A stretch of 64,000 nt of DNA from NCBI RefSeq assembly GCF_014695385.1, contig NZ_JACJOD010000034.1, positions 62,001 to 126,000 of the forward strand, in the 5' to 3' direction. Origin of the DNA: Trichocoleus sp. FACHB-46. GTDB taxonomy: Bacteria > Cyanobacteriota > Cyanobacteriia > FACHB-46. The notes under the pieces are model-generated. The model ran no database searches. It was not told the DNA's origin and was given only the letters and a program-made list of their open reading frames with translations. This document shows positions 18,956 to 28,332 of the stretch, piece after piece. The position numbers were made by a program, and so were the translations under genes. Every line of letters begins with the position of its first letter. Position 1 is the stretch's first letter.

Positions 18956-20122
18956 ATGGAAAATTTGATCTCTCGTATGCAGGCAGTCCAGTCTCCCATC
19001 ATTCCAATTGTGGGGGAACTGATTCGTCAATATCCTGGCACGATTTCCTTAGGGCAAGGAGTGGTTTACTATGGGCCTCCGCCGGAAGCGATCGCGCAGA
19101 TACCTCAGTTTCTATCTGACCCGACGAATCATTTATATAAAGCAAACGAGGGAATTCCACCCTTATTAGAGGCGATCGCGGCTAAGCTTCGCACCTTTAA
19201 TCGCATTGAGATCAACGAGCAAAACGCTGTGGTAGTGACAGCGGGCAGCAATATGGCCTTTATGCACGCCCTTCTCGCCATTACTTCCGTAGGCGATGAA
19301 GTTATTTTGCAAACGCCCTACTACTTCAACCACGACATGGCGATTACGATCGCTGGGTGCCGCCCTGTCTTTGTACCCACCGATGAGAATTACCAATTGC
19401 GTCCAGAAGCGATCGCTCAAGCGATTACAGAACGCACTCGTGCAGTCGTCACCATTTCTCCTAACAATCCCACGGGTGTCGTGTACCCCAAAGCGGCTTT
19501 ACAAGCAGTGAATCAGCTCTGTCGCGATCGCGGTATTTATCACATCAGCGACGAAGCTTACGAATACTTCACCTACAACGGTGTGCCGCACATCTCTCCA
19601 GGTTCCTTTGCAGGCAGCGATCCCCACACTATTTCTCTCTTCAGCCTTTCTAAGGCTTATGGCTTTGCCAGTTGGCGCATCGGCTACATGGTGATTCCAG
19701 CATCACTTTCCGTAGCTGTAAAAAAGGTGCAGGACACCATTCTGATTTGTCCCCCCGTCATCTCCCAGTACGCTGCTGTCGGAGCCTTACAGACAGGAAT
19801 TGCTTACTGCCAAGAGCATTTGCACGCGATCGCCGAAGTCCGCCGCTTAGTTCTCAGCGAACTCCAGCGTTTAGATAACCTGTGCACAGTTGCACCGACA
19901 GAAGGAGCTTTCTACTGCTTCCTCAAAGTTCATACAGACCTACCAGCATTGCAATTAATCGAACGCCTCATTCGCGAACATCGAGTCGCCGTCCTACCAG
20001 GAGACACCTTCGGCATGACAGAGGGATGTTACCTCCGCATAGGTTATGGAGCCTTGCAAAAAGAGACAGCCACCGCAGGGATCGAGCGGCTAGTAAAGGG
20101 TCTACAAAGCATTTTGTCCTAA
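18956..20122 (+). CDS. PLP-dependent class I/II aminotransferase
   Basis: A fold-type I aminotransferase of 388 residues. It has the PLP-contact motif SPNNPTGVVYP, the DEAYEYFTY segment (Asp and Tyr to the pyridine ring and O3'), the Schiff-base lysine in SLFSLSKAYGFASWRIGY, and the C-terminal Arg in YLRIGYGAL that binds the substrate carboxylate. I chose ATG 18956 (MENLISRMQAVQ); the frame continues 31 codons upstream but those codons fall in a dispersed repeat and look spurious. The AspC-like family covers aspartate, aromatic and kynurenine enzymes, and sequence alone does not pick the substrate. It stands alone on the plus strand. Confidence 0.88.
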   Translation: MENLISRMQAVQSPIIPIVGELIRQYPGTISLGQGVVYYGPPPEAIAQIPQFLSDPTNHLYKANEGIPPLLEAIAAKLRTFNRIEINEQNAVVVTAGSNMAFMHALLAITSVGDEVILQTPYYFNHDMAITIAGCRPVFVPTDENYQLRPEAIAQAITERTRAVVTISPNNPTGVVYPKAALQAVNQLCRDRGIYHISDEAYEYFTYNGVPHISPGSFAGSDPHTISLFSLSKAYGFASWRIGYMVIPASLSVAVKKVQDTILICPPVISQYAAVGALQTGIAYCQEHLHAIAEVRRLVLSELQRLDNLCTVAPTEGAFYCFLKVHTDLPALQLIERLIREHRVAVLPGDTFGMTEGCYLRIGYGALQKETATAGIERLVKGLQSILS

Positions 20123-20189
20123 GCTGCCTCTATAGCTACCTCTATAAATGTCTCAACACCTAAACCAAAACTGAGCAACCCAAGGTTAC

Positions 20190-20261
20190 CGCTGGAGGAG
20201 GTCTGGAGGACGCAAATCCTTCAGCGAGGGTTTGGGGGCGAGTGCCCCCAAGAGTCTTCCA
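20190..20261 (-). repeat. Dispersed GC-rich 75-bp element, copy D
   Basis: The reverse complement reads CTCTTGGGGGCACTCGCCCCC, then CTCGCTGAAGGATTTGCGTCC, then CCTCCTCCAGCGG. It follows the aminotransferase stop and matches copies A and B with moderate changes. Confidence 0.8.
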
Positions 20262-20287
20262 CAAAACAGTTAAACCAAACTAGAAAA

Positions 20288-20731
20288 ATGCCAATCGTCC
20301 ACAAACTAATCGAAATAAAAACCAGCCAAGGCATCAATATCCACGACATTACCCCACAAATCGAAGCAGTACTCGCTACAACTTCCATTCAAAATGGGCA
20401 GGTACTTGTGTTCTCCCGCCACACCACCACCGCTTTAGCCATCAACGAACACGAAGAACGACTCCTGCAAGACATCAAAAAATATCTTGAAAAACTAGCA
20501 CCCGAAAGCGATCGCTACTTACATAATGATCTGCACCTCAGACCCAACATTCCTGAAGACGAACCCATGAACGCTCACTCCCACCTCATGGCTATAACCT
20601 TAAGCACGAGTGAAGTGATTCCAGTGGTCAACGGCAAACTAGCTTTAGGAACTTACCAATCAATACTATTGTTCGAGTTAGACGGTCCTCGCGATCGCAC
20701 AGTCTTATGTCAAATCTCTGGCGAAGCCTAA
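20288..20731 (+). CDS. yjbQ: YjbQ/UPF0047 family protein (secondary thiamine-phosphate synthase)
   Basis: The 147-residue protein matches the small UPF0047 trimeric family. Conserved stretches are FSRHTTTALAINEHEERL, the histidine-rich HNDLHLRPNIPEDEPMNAHSHL, and LGTYQSILLFELDGPRDRTV. E. coli YjbQ has weak thiamine-phosphate synthase activity and the cluster of conserved histidines suggests a metal site; the true physiological role is unclear. It is full length with ATG 20288. Element copy D lies just upstream. Confidence 0.9.
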   Translation: MPIVHKLIEIKTSQGINIHDITPQIEAVLATTSIQNGQVLVFSRHTTTALAINEHEERLLQDIKKYLEKLAPESDRYLHNDLHLRPNIPEDEPMNAHSHLMAITLSTSEVIPVVNGKLALGTYQSILLFELDGPRDRTVLCQISGEA

Positions 20732-20936
20732 ATATTCTTCAATCCACTCTATGTATGGGTAGAGCTTAAAAAATTTAAGACTATTACTCAAGCATGAAGG
20801 GGTTTCCCTCTTCCGGTAGTGCCTCCAACCCTGGGTAACTCGCTAATCTATATACATTAAAGAACGCGCATCGCGAAATTTAGAACACTTTGTGCGGTTG
20901 TTGAATATTTAGTTTATTGATTTTGAGGAAATAACA

Positions 20937-21212
20937 ATGAATATTTTGGCTTGGATCGTATTAGGTTTGATTGCAGGTGCTATCGCAAAAGCTATTTACC
21001 CTGGTCGTCAAGGTGGCGGTATTCTTGGCACCATGCTGTTAGGAATTATCGGTGCTTTTCTGGGTGGAACCCTCTACAGCTTCTTGACCACAGGCACGTT
21101 AGCCTTGGGTGCGGCTGGCCTAAGCATTGGTGGTATCCTCGTTTCCGTCTTGGGTGCAATCGTCGCTCTGTTCATCTACTACGCTGTTACCAGCCGTCGT
21201 AGTGTTCACTAA
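20937..21212 (+). CDS. GlsB/YeaQ/YmgE-type small membrane protein
   Basis: The 91-residue protein has three hydrophobic, glycine-rich segments: MNILAWIVLGLIAGAIAKAI, the central GGGILGTMLLGIIGAFLGG, and a C-terminal SIGGILVSVLGAIVALFIYY. The motif YPGRQGGG after the first helix is diagnostic of the transglycosylase-associated (Tag) family. Members are often induced by stress, but no enzymatic function is established. A Shine-Dalgarno GAGGAA stands 8 bases before ATG 20937, and a strong terminator follows, so this is a one-gene unit in the inner membrane. Confidence 0.9.
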   Translation: MNILAWIVLGLIAGAIAKAIYPGRQGGGILGTMLLGIIGAFLGGTLYSFLTTGTLALGAAGLSIGGILVSVLGAIVALFIYYAVTSRRSVH

Positions 21213-21258
21213 GCTGTAAAGCTTCAAACGAAATAATTTCTTTCAACCCTTTCTAAGC

Positions 21259-21289
21259 AAAAAGCCTCTGTTAAACCCAGAGGCTTTTT
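21259..21289 (+). terminator. Bidirectional rho-independent terminator
   Basis: AAAAAGCCTCTG and CAGAGGCTTTTT form a perfect stem with a 7-base loop. The A-run and T-run mean it can work for the plus-strand GlsB-like gene and for gyrB on the minus strand. Confidence 0.85.
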
Positions 21290-21312
21290 GTTGTCTAGAG
21301 GCTTATAAGAAA

Positions 21313-21350
21313 TGTAGCTTCTATCGACTTAAAGCACGGTAGAAGCTACA
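21313..21350 (-). terminator. Hairpin downstream of gyrB, possible terminator
   Basis: TGTAGCTTCTA and TAGAAGCTACA are perfect 11-bp arms with a 16-base loop. On the minus strand the stem is followed by TTTCTTAT. It lies 167 bases past the gyrB stop. Confidence 0.5.
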
Positions 21351-21516
21351 AGAGAATGAACATTAATAGCTTGGAACCTTTAGGTTCTTTTACAAGTTAG
21401 ACCATTTGAGTCAGACTGTTCGTCTGTCGTTGGTTAAGTCAATCCCTCTAACTAATGATTAGGGGTAAGCCAATGAGTTGCCTCTCCGCCTCTGCCAAAA
21501 GATAACCAATACTTAC

Positions 21517-23493
<1,977 letters not shown>

Positions 23494-23576
23494 TCAAGCC
23501 TCAAGACACCAAAATCTATCAAAATTATAGCACAAAAGGGTTATAAGCGATTTTAGAGGCGTTTCCAGCGAGCTTT

Positions 23577-24536
23577 ATGGTAGGGATGGATCAAAAGGCG
23601 ATACAGGCACCTAGTTTAGTTGTGATTTGTGGCCCTACTGCCTCAGGTAAATCGGGGCTGGCGATCGCCCTAGCCCAACGCCTAGAATCCGCAGCCATCC
23701 TCAGTGCTGACTCCCGCCAAGTCTACCGGGAATTCGACATTGGCACCGCCAAACCCACCATAGCTGAGCAACAACAAATTCCCCACTATTTAATAGACAT
23801 TTGTGCCCCAACTGAAACCTTAACCCTGGCAGACTACCAGGAACAGGCCCAGGGCTTGATTGCTCAGTTTCACAGATCTCTTCCTATCCCTTTTCTTGTC
23901 GGTGGCACCGGACTCTACATTCGCTCGGTGGTGCAAGGGTTAATTATTCCTCGCGTACCGCCGCAACCAGAATTGCGATTGCAGCTTCAAGCGTTGGGTC
24001 AGCGCCAGATCTACAGCTTCTTACAGCAAGTTGATCCTGCTTCAGCAGCCCGAATTCACGCCAATGACCAAGTGCGGACTTTGCGGGCGCTAGAAGTGTT
24101 CTACACCACAGGCCGACCCATATCCGCCCAACAGGGTGAAAATCCGCCCAGTTATCCGATCTTGCAGATTGGGCTAGATGCCGAGGGCGATCGCCTGACT
24201 CGACGGATTGAGCAGCGTACTGATCAAATGCTCGCCGCTGGCTTTGTTGATGAGGTGGCAACCTTGTGCAATAAATACGGCCCTGACCTACCTTTGCTCA
24301 ATACTCTGGGCTACCAAGAGATCAAGCAGTATTTGGCAGGAGATATCTCACTTTCAGCAGCGCGAGATTTAACGGTGTTGCATACTCGACAGTTTGCCAA
24401 GCGCCAACGCACTTGGTTTCACGCTGACCCCGCCATTACCTGGTTCGATTCTGATGCCCCTGATTTAGTAGAACAGGTTTGGCAACAATTGCAGCAATTC
24501 TGGGAGAGATCAGAAACCGCGATCGCTGCTCCATAG
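23577..24536 (+). CDS. miaA: tRNA dimethylallyltransferase MiaA
   Basis: It transfers a dimethylallyl group to A37 of tRNAs reading UNN codons. The 319-residue product has P-loop GPTASGKSGLA (about residues 19-29), SADSRQVYREFDIGTAKPT with the catalytic Asp/Ser/Arg region, HYLIDICAPTETLTLADY, and FLVGGTGLYIRSVVQGL that binds the prenyl donor. Later motifs are ALEVFYTTGRPIS and TLGYQEIKQYL. The size is normal. ATG 23577 and the in-frame ATG 23586 are both possible starts; the difference is three residues. Confidence 0.95.
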   Translation: MVGMDQKAIQAPSLVVICGPTASGKSGLAIALAQRLESAAILSADSRQVYREFDIGTAKPTIAEQQQIPHYLIDICAPTETLTLADYQEQAQGLIAQFHRSLPIPFLVGGTGLYIRSVVQGLIIPRVPPQPELRLQLQALGQRQIYSFLQQVDPASAARIHANDQVRTLRALEVFYTTGRPISAQQGENPPSYPILQIGLDAEGDRLTRRIEQRTDQMLAAGFVDEVATLCNKYGPDLPLLNTLGYQEIKQYLAGDISLSAARDLTVLHTRQFAKRQRTWFHADPAITWFDSDAPDLVEQVWQQLQQFWERSETAIAAP

Positions 24537-24613
24537 CCTTGTCAGCCCAGCCAAAACTATCAGCTCTACAGTTCAATTGTACTAAATACTCTCAACTTAA
24601 GCCAAGCCAAAAC

Positions 24614-24691
24614 GTAGCGTGTGTTAGGCGCAGCCGTAACGCATGAGTTGCAAAGATTTGGTGCGTGACTCAAGGCTCACACATCCTACGC
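24614..24691. repeat. Imperfect inverted-repeat element
   Basis: The left end GTAGCGTGTGTTAGGCGCAG with CCGTAACGCA mirrors the right end GGTGCGTGACTCAAGGCTCA with CACATCCTACGC. Such pieces, with TAACGCA and CCTACG ends, are common in cyanobacterial intergenic DNA. It lies between miaA and the cold-shock/DUF1294 gene; no other copy was found in this window. Confidence 0.5.
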
Positions 24692-24773
24692 CTCTTATGT
24701 CTGGAATTTTGAGGTGGCGATCGCACCTGAAAGATGGGCACATTACAAGCAGTTATATATTTGCTGTTAATTA

Positions 24774-25451
24774 ATGAAACCCGTTTTGCGTAAAGGTCAG
24801 TTAGTGACATGGAAGGATGATCGTGGCTTTGGCTTCATCCAAGCAAGTGATAGTGACAAGCAGGTTTTCCTACATATCACTGCCTTGAAAGACCCCAGCC
24901 ACCGACCTCAAGTAGGGGATGTCATTTACTATCAGCTCAGCGTTGAGCAAAACGGAAAAGCCCGTGCTTCACATGCTTCTATTCAAGGAGTAGCGCCCAA
25001 GCAATCACCCCCTTCCTCAGTTTCTACGACAAAGGTAAAGACGACACCAAAGCTAACTCGCTGGTCTTCGTCCCTGGCCTTACAGATGTTCCTGTTATCT
25101 TTGCTACCTGGACTGGGATCGATTCACTTCATGCTGAAAACCGCTAACCCAATCCCGCTAATTCTTTACCCACTCATGAGTGGAATTACCTTTGCTCTAT
25201 ATGCCGATGACAAATCTCGTGCCCAACAAGGGCGATGGCGAATACCGGAAAAGACTTTACACCTGTGTGAATTGATGGGCGGATGGTTGGGAGCATTCAT
25301 TGCTCAGCGGAAGTTGCGTCACAAAAGTATTAAAGTTTCCTATCAATCTACCTTTTGTGCCATCACTGCGGTTCATCTATGTTTCTGGTTATACTGGTTT
25401 TTTGGTGAATCATTAGTCAATCTGTATTTAAGTAGTAGTTTCAGTAAATAG
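24774..25451 (+). CDS. Cold-shock domain / DUF1294 membrane fusion protein
   Basis: The 225-residue protein joins an N-terminal cold-shock-like OB domain (residues 5-72; GQLVTWKDDRGFGFIQ and QVFLHITAL, the RNP1- and RNP2-like motifs) to a C-terminal DUF1294 membrane domain (about 105-215) with several hydrophobic helices and the DUF1294 signature DKSRAQQGRWRIPEKTLHL...GGWLGAF. This fusion is a known bacterial architecture. It would tether a nucleic-acid-binding domain to the inner membrane; the function is not known. ATG 24774 is well placed. It is transcribed alone. Confidence 0.88.
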   Translation: MKPVLRKGQLVTWKDDRGFGFIQASDSDKQVFLHITALKDPSHRPQVGDVIYYQLSVEQNGKARASHASIQGVAPKQSPPSSVSTTKVKTTPKLTRWSSSLALQMFLLSLLPGLGSIHFMLKTANPIPLILYPLMSGITFALYADDKSRAQQGRWRIPEKTLHLCELMGGWLGAFIAQRKLRHKSIKVSYQSTFCAITAVHLCFWLYWFFGESLVNLYLSSSFSK

Positions 25452-25618
25452 TTGATTCAAAAGCTACTTTAGAACGAGAGCGATCGCCTCACTACACCTC
25501 CTTGGCTAAAACTGCTCAGCGTTCTAATTCACTAAAGCCTTTCATTAGGAACATTAATCAGAGTTGGGGCAGAAACCAACTAAAATTAATTACCTATGAT
25601 GGGAATCGAGCCGCCTTT

Positions 25619-26395
25619 ATGAAGAAATTGATCAAAGGTCTGCGGGAGTTTCAGGCCGGATATTTCAGCCAACACCAAGACCTGTTTGAACAACTCGCGC
25701 ATGGTCAGAAGCCGAGAGTGCTGTTTATCGCTTGCTCCGATTCCCGGATTGACCCCAACTTGATTACCCAAGCCCAGCTCGGGGAGCTGTTTGTTATCCG
25801 CAATGCAGGTAACTTAATTCCTCCCTTTGGGGCCGCGAATGGTGGAGAGGGCGCAGCCGTAGAATATGCAATTCACGCTTTGGGAATCGAGCAGGTCATT
25901 GTGTGTGGTCACTCGCACTGCGGAGCTATGAAAGGCTTACTCAAGCTCAGCAGCTTAGAAGAAGAGATGCCCCTGGTATACGAATGGCTCAAGCATGCCG
26001 AAGCCACTCGCCGTCTGCTCAGAGAGCATTACAGCGATCGCGAAGGGGAAGAACTTTTAGAATCGGCGATCGCGGAAAACGTGATTACTCAACTAGAAAA
26101 CCTAAAAACCTATCCAGTAATCCACTCTAAACTCCACGAAGGCAAGCTGGCCCTCCACGGGTGGGTCTACAGCATCGAAACTGGAGAAGTCTTGTCTTAC
26201 GATCCGGAGGAACACGAATTTCTGCCGCCTCACAGCAAAATCTCGTCGAGAACTTGGCCCAACTTTGCGGTTACCGAATCAAAGCCTGCGCCTCCAGAGC
26301 CCAAGCCTAGTCGTAATTTTCCAGAAGATGAATTGTCTGCTTATAGCTGGCTACCCCGCGAGCAAGCGCACCGGATTTATCGCGGCTCCTATTAA
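25619..26395 (+). CDS. ccaA: Beta-carbonic anhydrase, CcaA (IcfA) type
   Basis: It converts bicarbonate to CO2 for RuBisCO inside the beta-carboxysome. From ATG 25619 the product is 258 residues and starts MKKLIKGLREFQ as CcaA does. Zinc ligands are Cys39 (in FIACSDSRID), His98 and Cys101 (in CGHSHCGAM), with the Asp41/Arg43 dyad. The C-terminal extension beyond the catalytic domain ends PREQAHRIYRGSY, closely like the end of Synechocystis CcaA, a tail linked to carboxysome association. An in-frame TTG at 25502 would add 39 residues without similarity, so I rejected it. No ccm genes are in the window. Confidence 0.92.
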   Translation: MKKLIKGLREFQAGYFSQHQDLFEQLAHGQKPRVLFIACSDSRIDPNLITQAQLGELFVIRNAGNLIPPFGAANGGEGAAVEYAIHALGIEQVIVCGHSHCGAMKGLLKLSSLEEEMPLVYEWLKHAEATRRLLREHYSDREGEELLESAIAENVITQLENLKTYPVIHSKLHEGKLALHGWVYSIETGEVLSYDPEEHEFLPPHSKISSRTWPNFAVTESKPAPPEPKPSRNFPEDELSAYSWLPREQAHRIYRGSY

Positions 26396-26416
26396 TCGCT
26401 GATATTGAATCGCTGA

Positions 26417-26581
26417 TTAATGGATTGCCTGCCAAAAGGTCATTAAATCGCGCTGCTCCCACAACATCAGCATCCCAGCGATCGCCATACTCGCCATCAC
26501 TAATTGACGGAATTGGCGATCGCTGATTTTTTGGAGAATGTTTTGCCCAGCCCAAGTAGCCGGCTTATTTGAGTAGAGCTC
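26417..26581 (-). pseudogene. Remnant of a TauE/SafE-type transporter C-terminus
   Basis: A 54-codon minus-strand frame with no good start encodes GQNILQKISDRQFRQLVMAS, then MAIAGMLMLWEQRD. This resembles the last cytoplasmic loop and last helix of TauE/SafE sulfite-exporter-like permeases. An in-frame TAG at 26582-26584 blocks the frame upstream, and no further transporter sequence is visible. I read it as the decayed 3' end of a lost gene. The identification rests on a short match by eye. Confidence 0.4.
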
Positions 26582-27100
26582 CTACTGGTGGCGCTCGCCT
26601 CACCTTACTGGATGAGCTAGCCGCAGGAGGGCAATCGTTTTTTCGCTCAGTAAGCTAGAAGAAAGGTCAGATTGATCTTCCAAGCAACTAAAAGTCCCTG
26701 CGATCGCTTTTTTCAAGGGCTGAGAAAAAGCGATCGTTTTCTTATTGCTTTGAAGTGTGGCGATCGCTACTCGTTGAGAAAATCCAAGATACATTATTTC
26801 CAGTAAGAGCAATCAGAGAAGCGCCAACAGTCTACGACAAGAGTTTTCAACTACCAGAGCCACTACTTCAAGAAGTAAATGATTTATATCGATTTTTTGA
26901 AGGGGCAGTCCTGATAGTTTCGAGAGCAGCTTAGTGAAAGCAGGAAATTATCTAAGTCTGATTTCTCTAACTATTTGAGGAATTTAGAGAGTGAGCTCCT
27001 CTGTTTATTCTTCATAAGTTACAGAAAACAATAATTTCTCATGGAATTTGAGGTATAAACAAGTACTTCCGCATAAAAATAATCCTTGTTTTTGAGCCAG
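26582..27100. other. Intergenic stretch beside the TIR-like gene (519 bp)
   Basis: From 26640 to 26770 there are several GCGATCGC or GCGATCG sites in short order. From 26780 on the DNA turns AT-rich and HIP1-free, which continues into the TIR-like gene. A 70-codon minus-strand frame at 26600-26812 is dominated by the HIP1 sites and is not credible as a gene. Confidence 0.55.
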
Positions 27101-28210
27101 TCAAATATTTATGCGGGCACTTCCAATAAATGGTTGGACATGGTCATCCCACCAATAATCCCAATCCTGATGAGGTACTCGAATTGTTTTAGTCAAAGGC
27201 ACTAACTGATTGTAGACATCAATTAGTTCCAAAAAAAGCTCAACATGTTCTTTTACTGTTTTATTTATTTCTGAAAATGAGAATAAGTTACTGAATCTAG
27301 GAGCATTAATTACTTGTTTCGTGGATGCTTGAATATTAATCATCAATTGAATAAACTCTGAGTTTATTATTTCCTCTATAAGTTGCACAATAAGTGGTTC
27401 CAAATGAGAGGAATATCGATCTGACATTTGACCCAAAGCTGTCTTTAACCCTAAGCAGCCTGAGCAGATATAAGACTCCCAATCCTGTCGATATGAGCTA
27501 CCTCCATCTATAGCAATTTTAGAAATATCTAAAAATTTTATTTCAGAATAAAACGATTCATTAAAAAAAGATTTAACATTTTCATACTCATCATGCGGCT
27601 TAGCTTGCACAGAACCCTTAAGCATGTCAACAAGTAATTTAAGATGATTCAATATCTCACTTCTCAAAGAGTAGAAGGCGATTTCTTTGTGGCTTTTATT
27701 CGTGATATGAGGGATCATAAGATTTAAGGCATTTTTTATATCAGCAACAAGGCGATTTCTTGTATCAGCCTTATTTTCTGATTCTACCTTTAAATAATAA
27801 GTATATATTCTGCGACTGCGTAAATCAAAAGGCAGCTTTTCTATAGAGCAATGAGCAAGATTTAAAATGCAAATAACTCTATCCCAACCTAAGCAACTTG
27901 CCGCATAACCCAATTCTACTAAAACATTAGGGTTGGGGATAGCTCTAAGATCATTATGATCGCCAGTTAAAAAAGAAGTATTAATTGGTGTAATATCACA
28001 AACAAAAACATTGCTATTAGATATCTTTTGAAAGATGGAACTAGCAATATCTGGTGTTCCTGACAAGTCTTTTGTGTCTCTATCCACACGTACAATACTT
28101 AGCTCTTCTTGATTTATTGATTTAACGGACTTCATTAAAGCAGACTCTATAAATCCTCGATTAGTAGAATTTGGTAAATCCGATTGCCAGGAATAGAATA
28201 TATTAATCAT
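27101..28210 (-). CDS. TIR-like nucleotide-binding domain protein (putative defence gene)
   Basis: The 369-residue product begins MINIFYSWQSDLPNSTNRGF, a signature of a TIR-like family common in bacterial defence and signalling loci. The N-terminal domain (1-170) continues with VRVDRDTKDLSGTPDIASSI, NVFVCDITPI and NPNVLVELGYAA. The Glu of VELGYA sits where TIR NADases carry their catalytic glutamate. The C-terminal 200 residues are helical with no recognised domain. The gene is AT-rich, lacks HIP1 sites and differs from its neighbours in composition, which suggests transfer. NAD hydrolysis or abortive infection is inference; it has no obvious cyclase partner here. Confidence 0.65.
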   Translation of the reverse strand: MINIFYSWQSDLPNSTNRGFIESALMKSVKSINQEELSIVRVDRDTKDLSGTPDIASSIFQKISNSNVFVCDITPINTSFLTGDHNDLRAIPNPNVLVELGYAASCLGWDRVICILNLAHCSIEKLPFDLRSRRIYTYYLKVESENKADTRNRLVADIKNALNLMIPHITNKSHKEIAFYSLRSEILNHLKLLVDMLKGSVQAKPHDEYENVKSFFNESFYSEIKFLDISKIAIDGGSSYRQDWESYICSGCLGLKTALGQMSDRYSSHLEPLIVQLIEEIINSEFIQLMINIQASTKQVINAPRFSNLFSFSEINKTVKEHVELFLELIDVYNQLVPLTKTIRVPHQDWDYWWDDHVQPFIGSARINI

Positions 28211-28332
28211 TATCCTTAAAGTAATTTAAAATTGAATTATCTTGAAATAAGTTACCTGTATTTCTAAATATTCGTTTAAGCCATTATATGTACCTATTAA
28301 GGCTAATTTATACAATTCAATCACTAAGTAGC

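Larger units (their letters stand above)
21213..21516. other. Intergenic stretch between GlsB-like gene and gyrB (304 bp)
   Basis: Convergent region with a bidirectional terminator (21259-21289), a second hairpin (21313-21350) and a small GAACC/GGTTC hairpin with a T-run near 21372-21391. No gene seen. Confidence 0.65.

Noticed and set aside
25502-25618. TTG start adding 39 residues to CcaA
   Set aside because: ATG 25619 gives the exact residue numbers of CcaA zinc ligands.
26600-26812. 70-codon minus-strand frame
   Set aside because: Its sequence is dominated by HIP1-derived codons and has no similarity or start signal.
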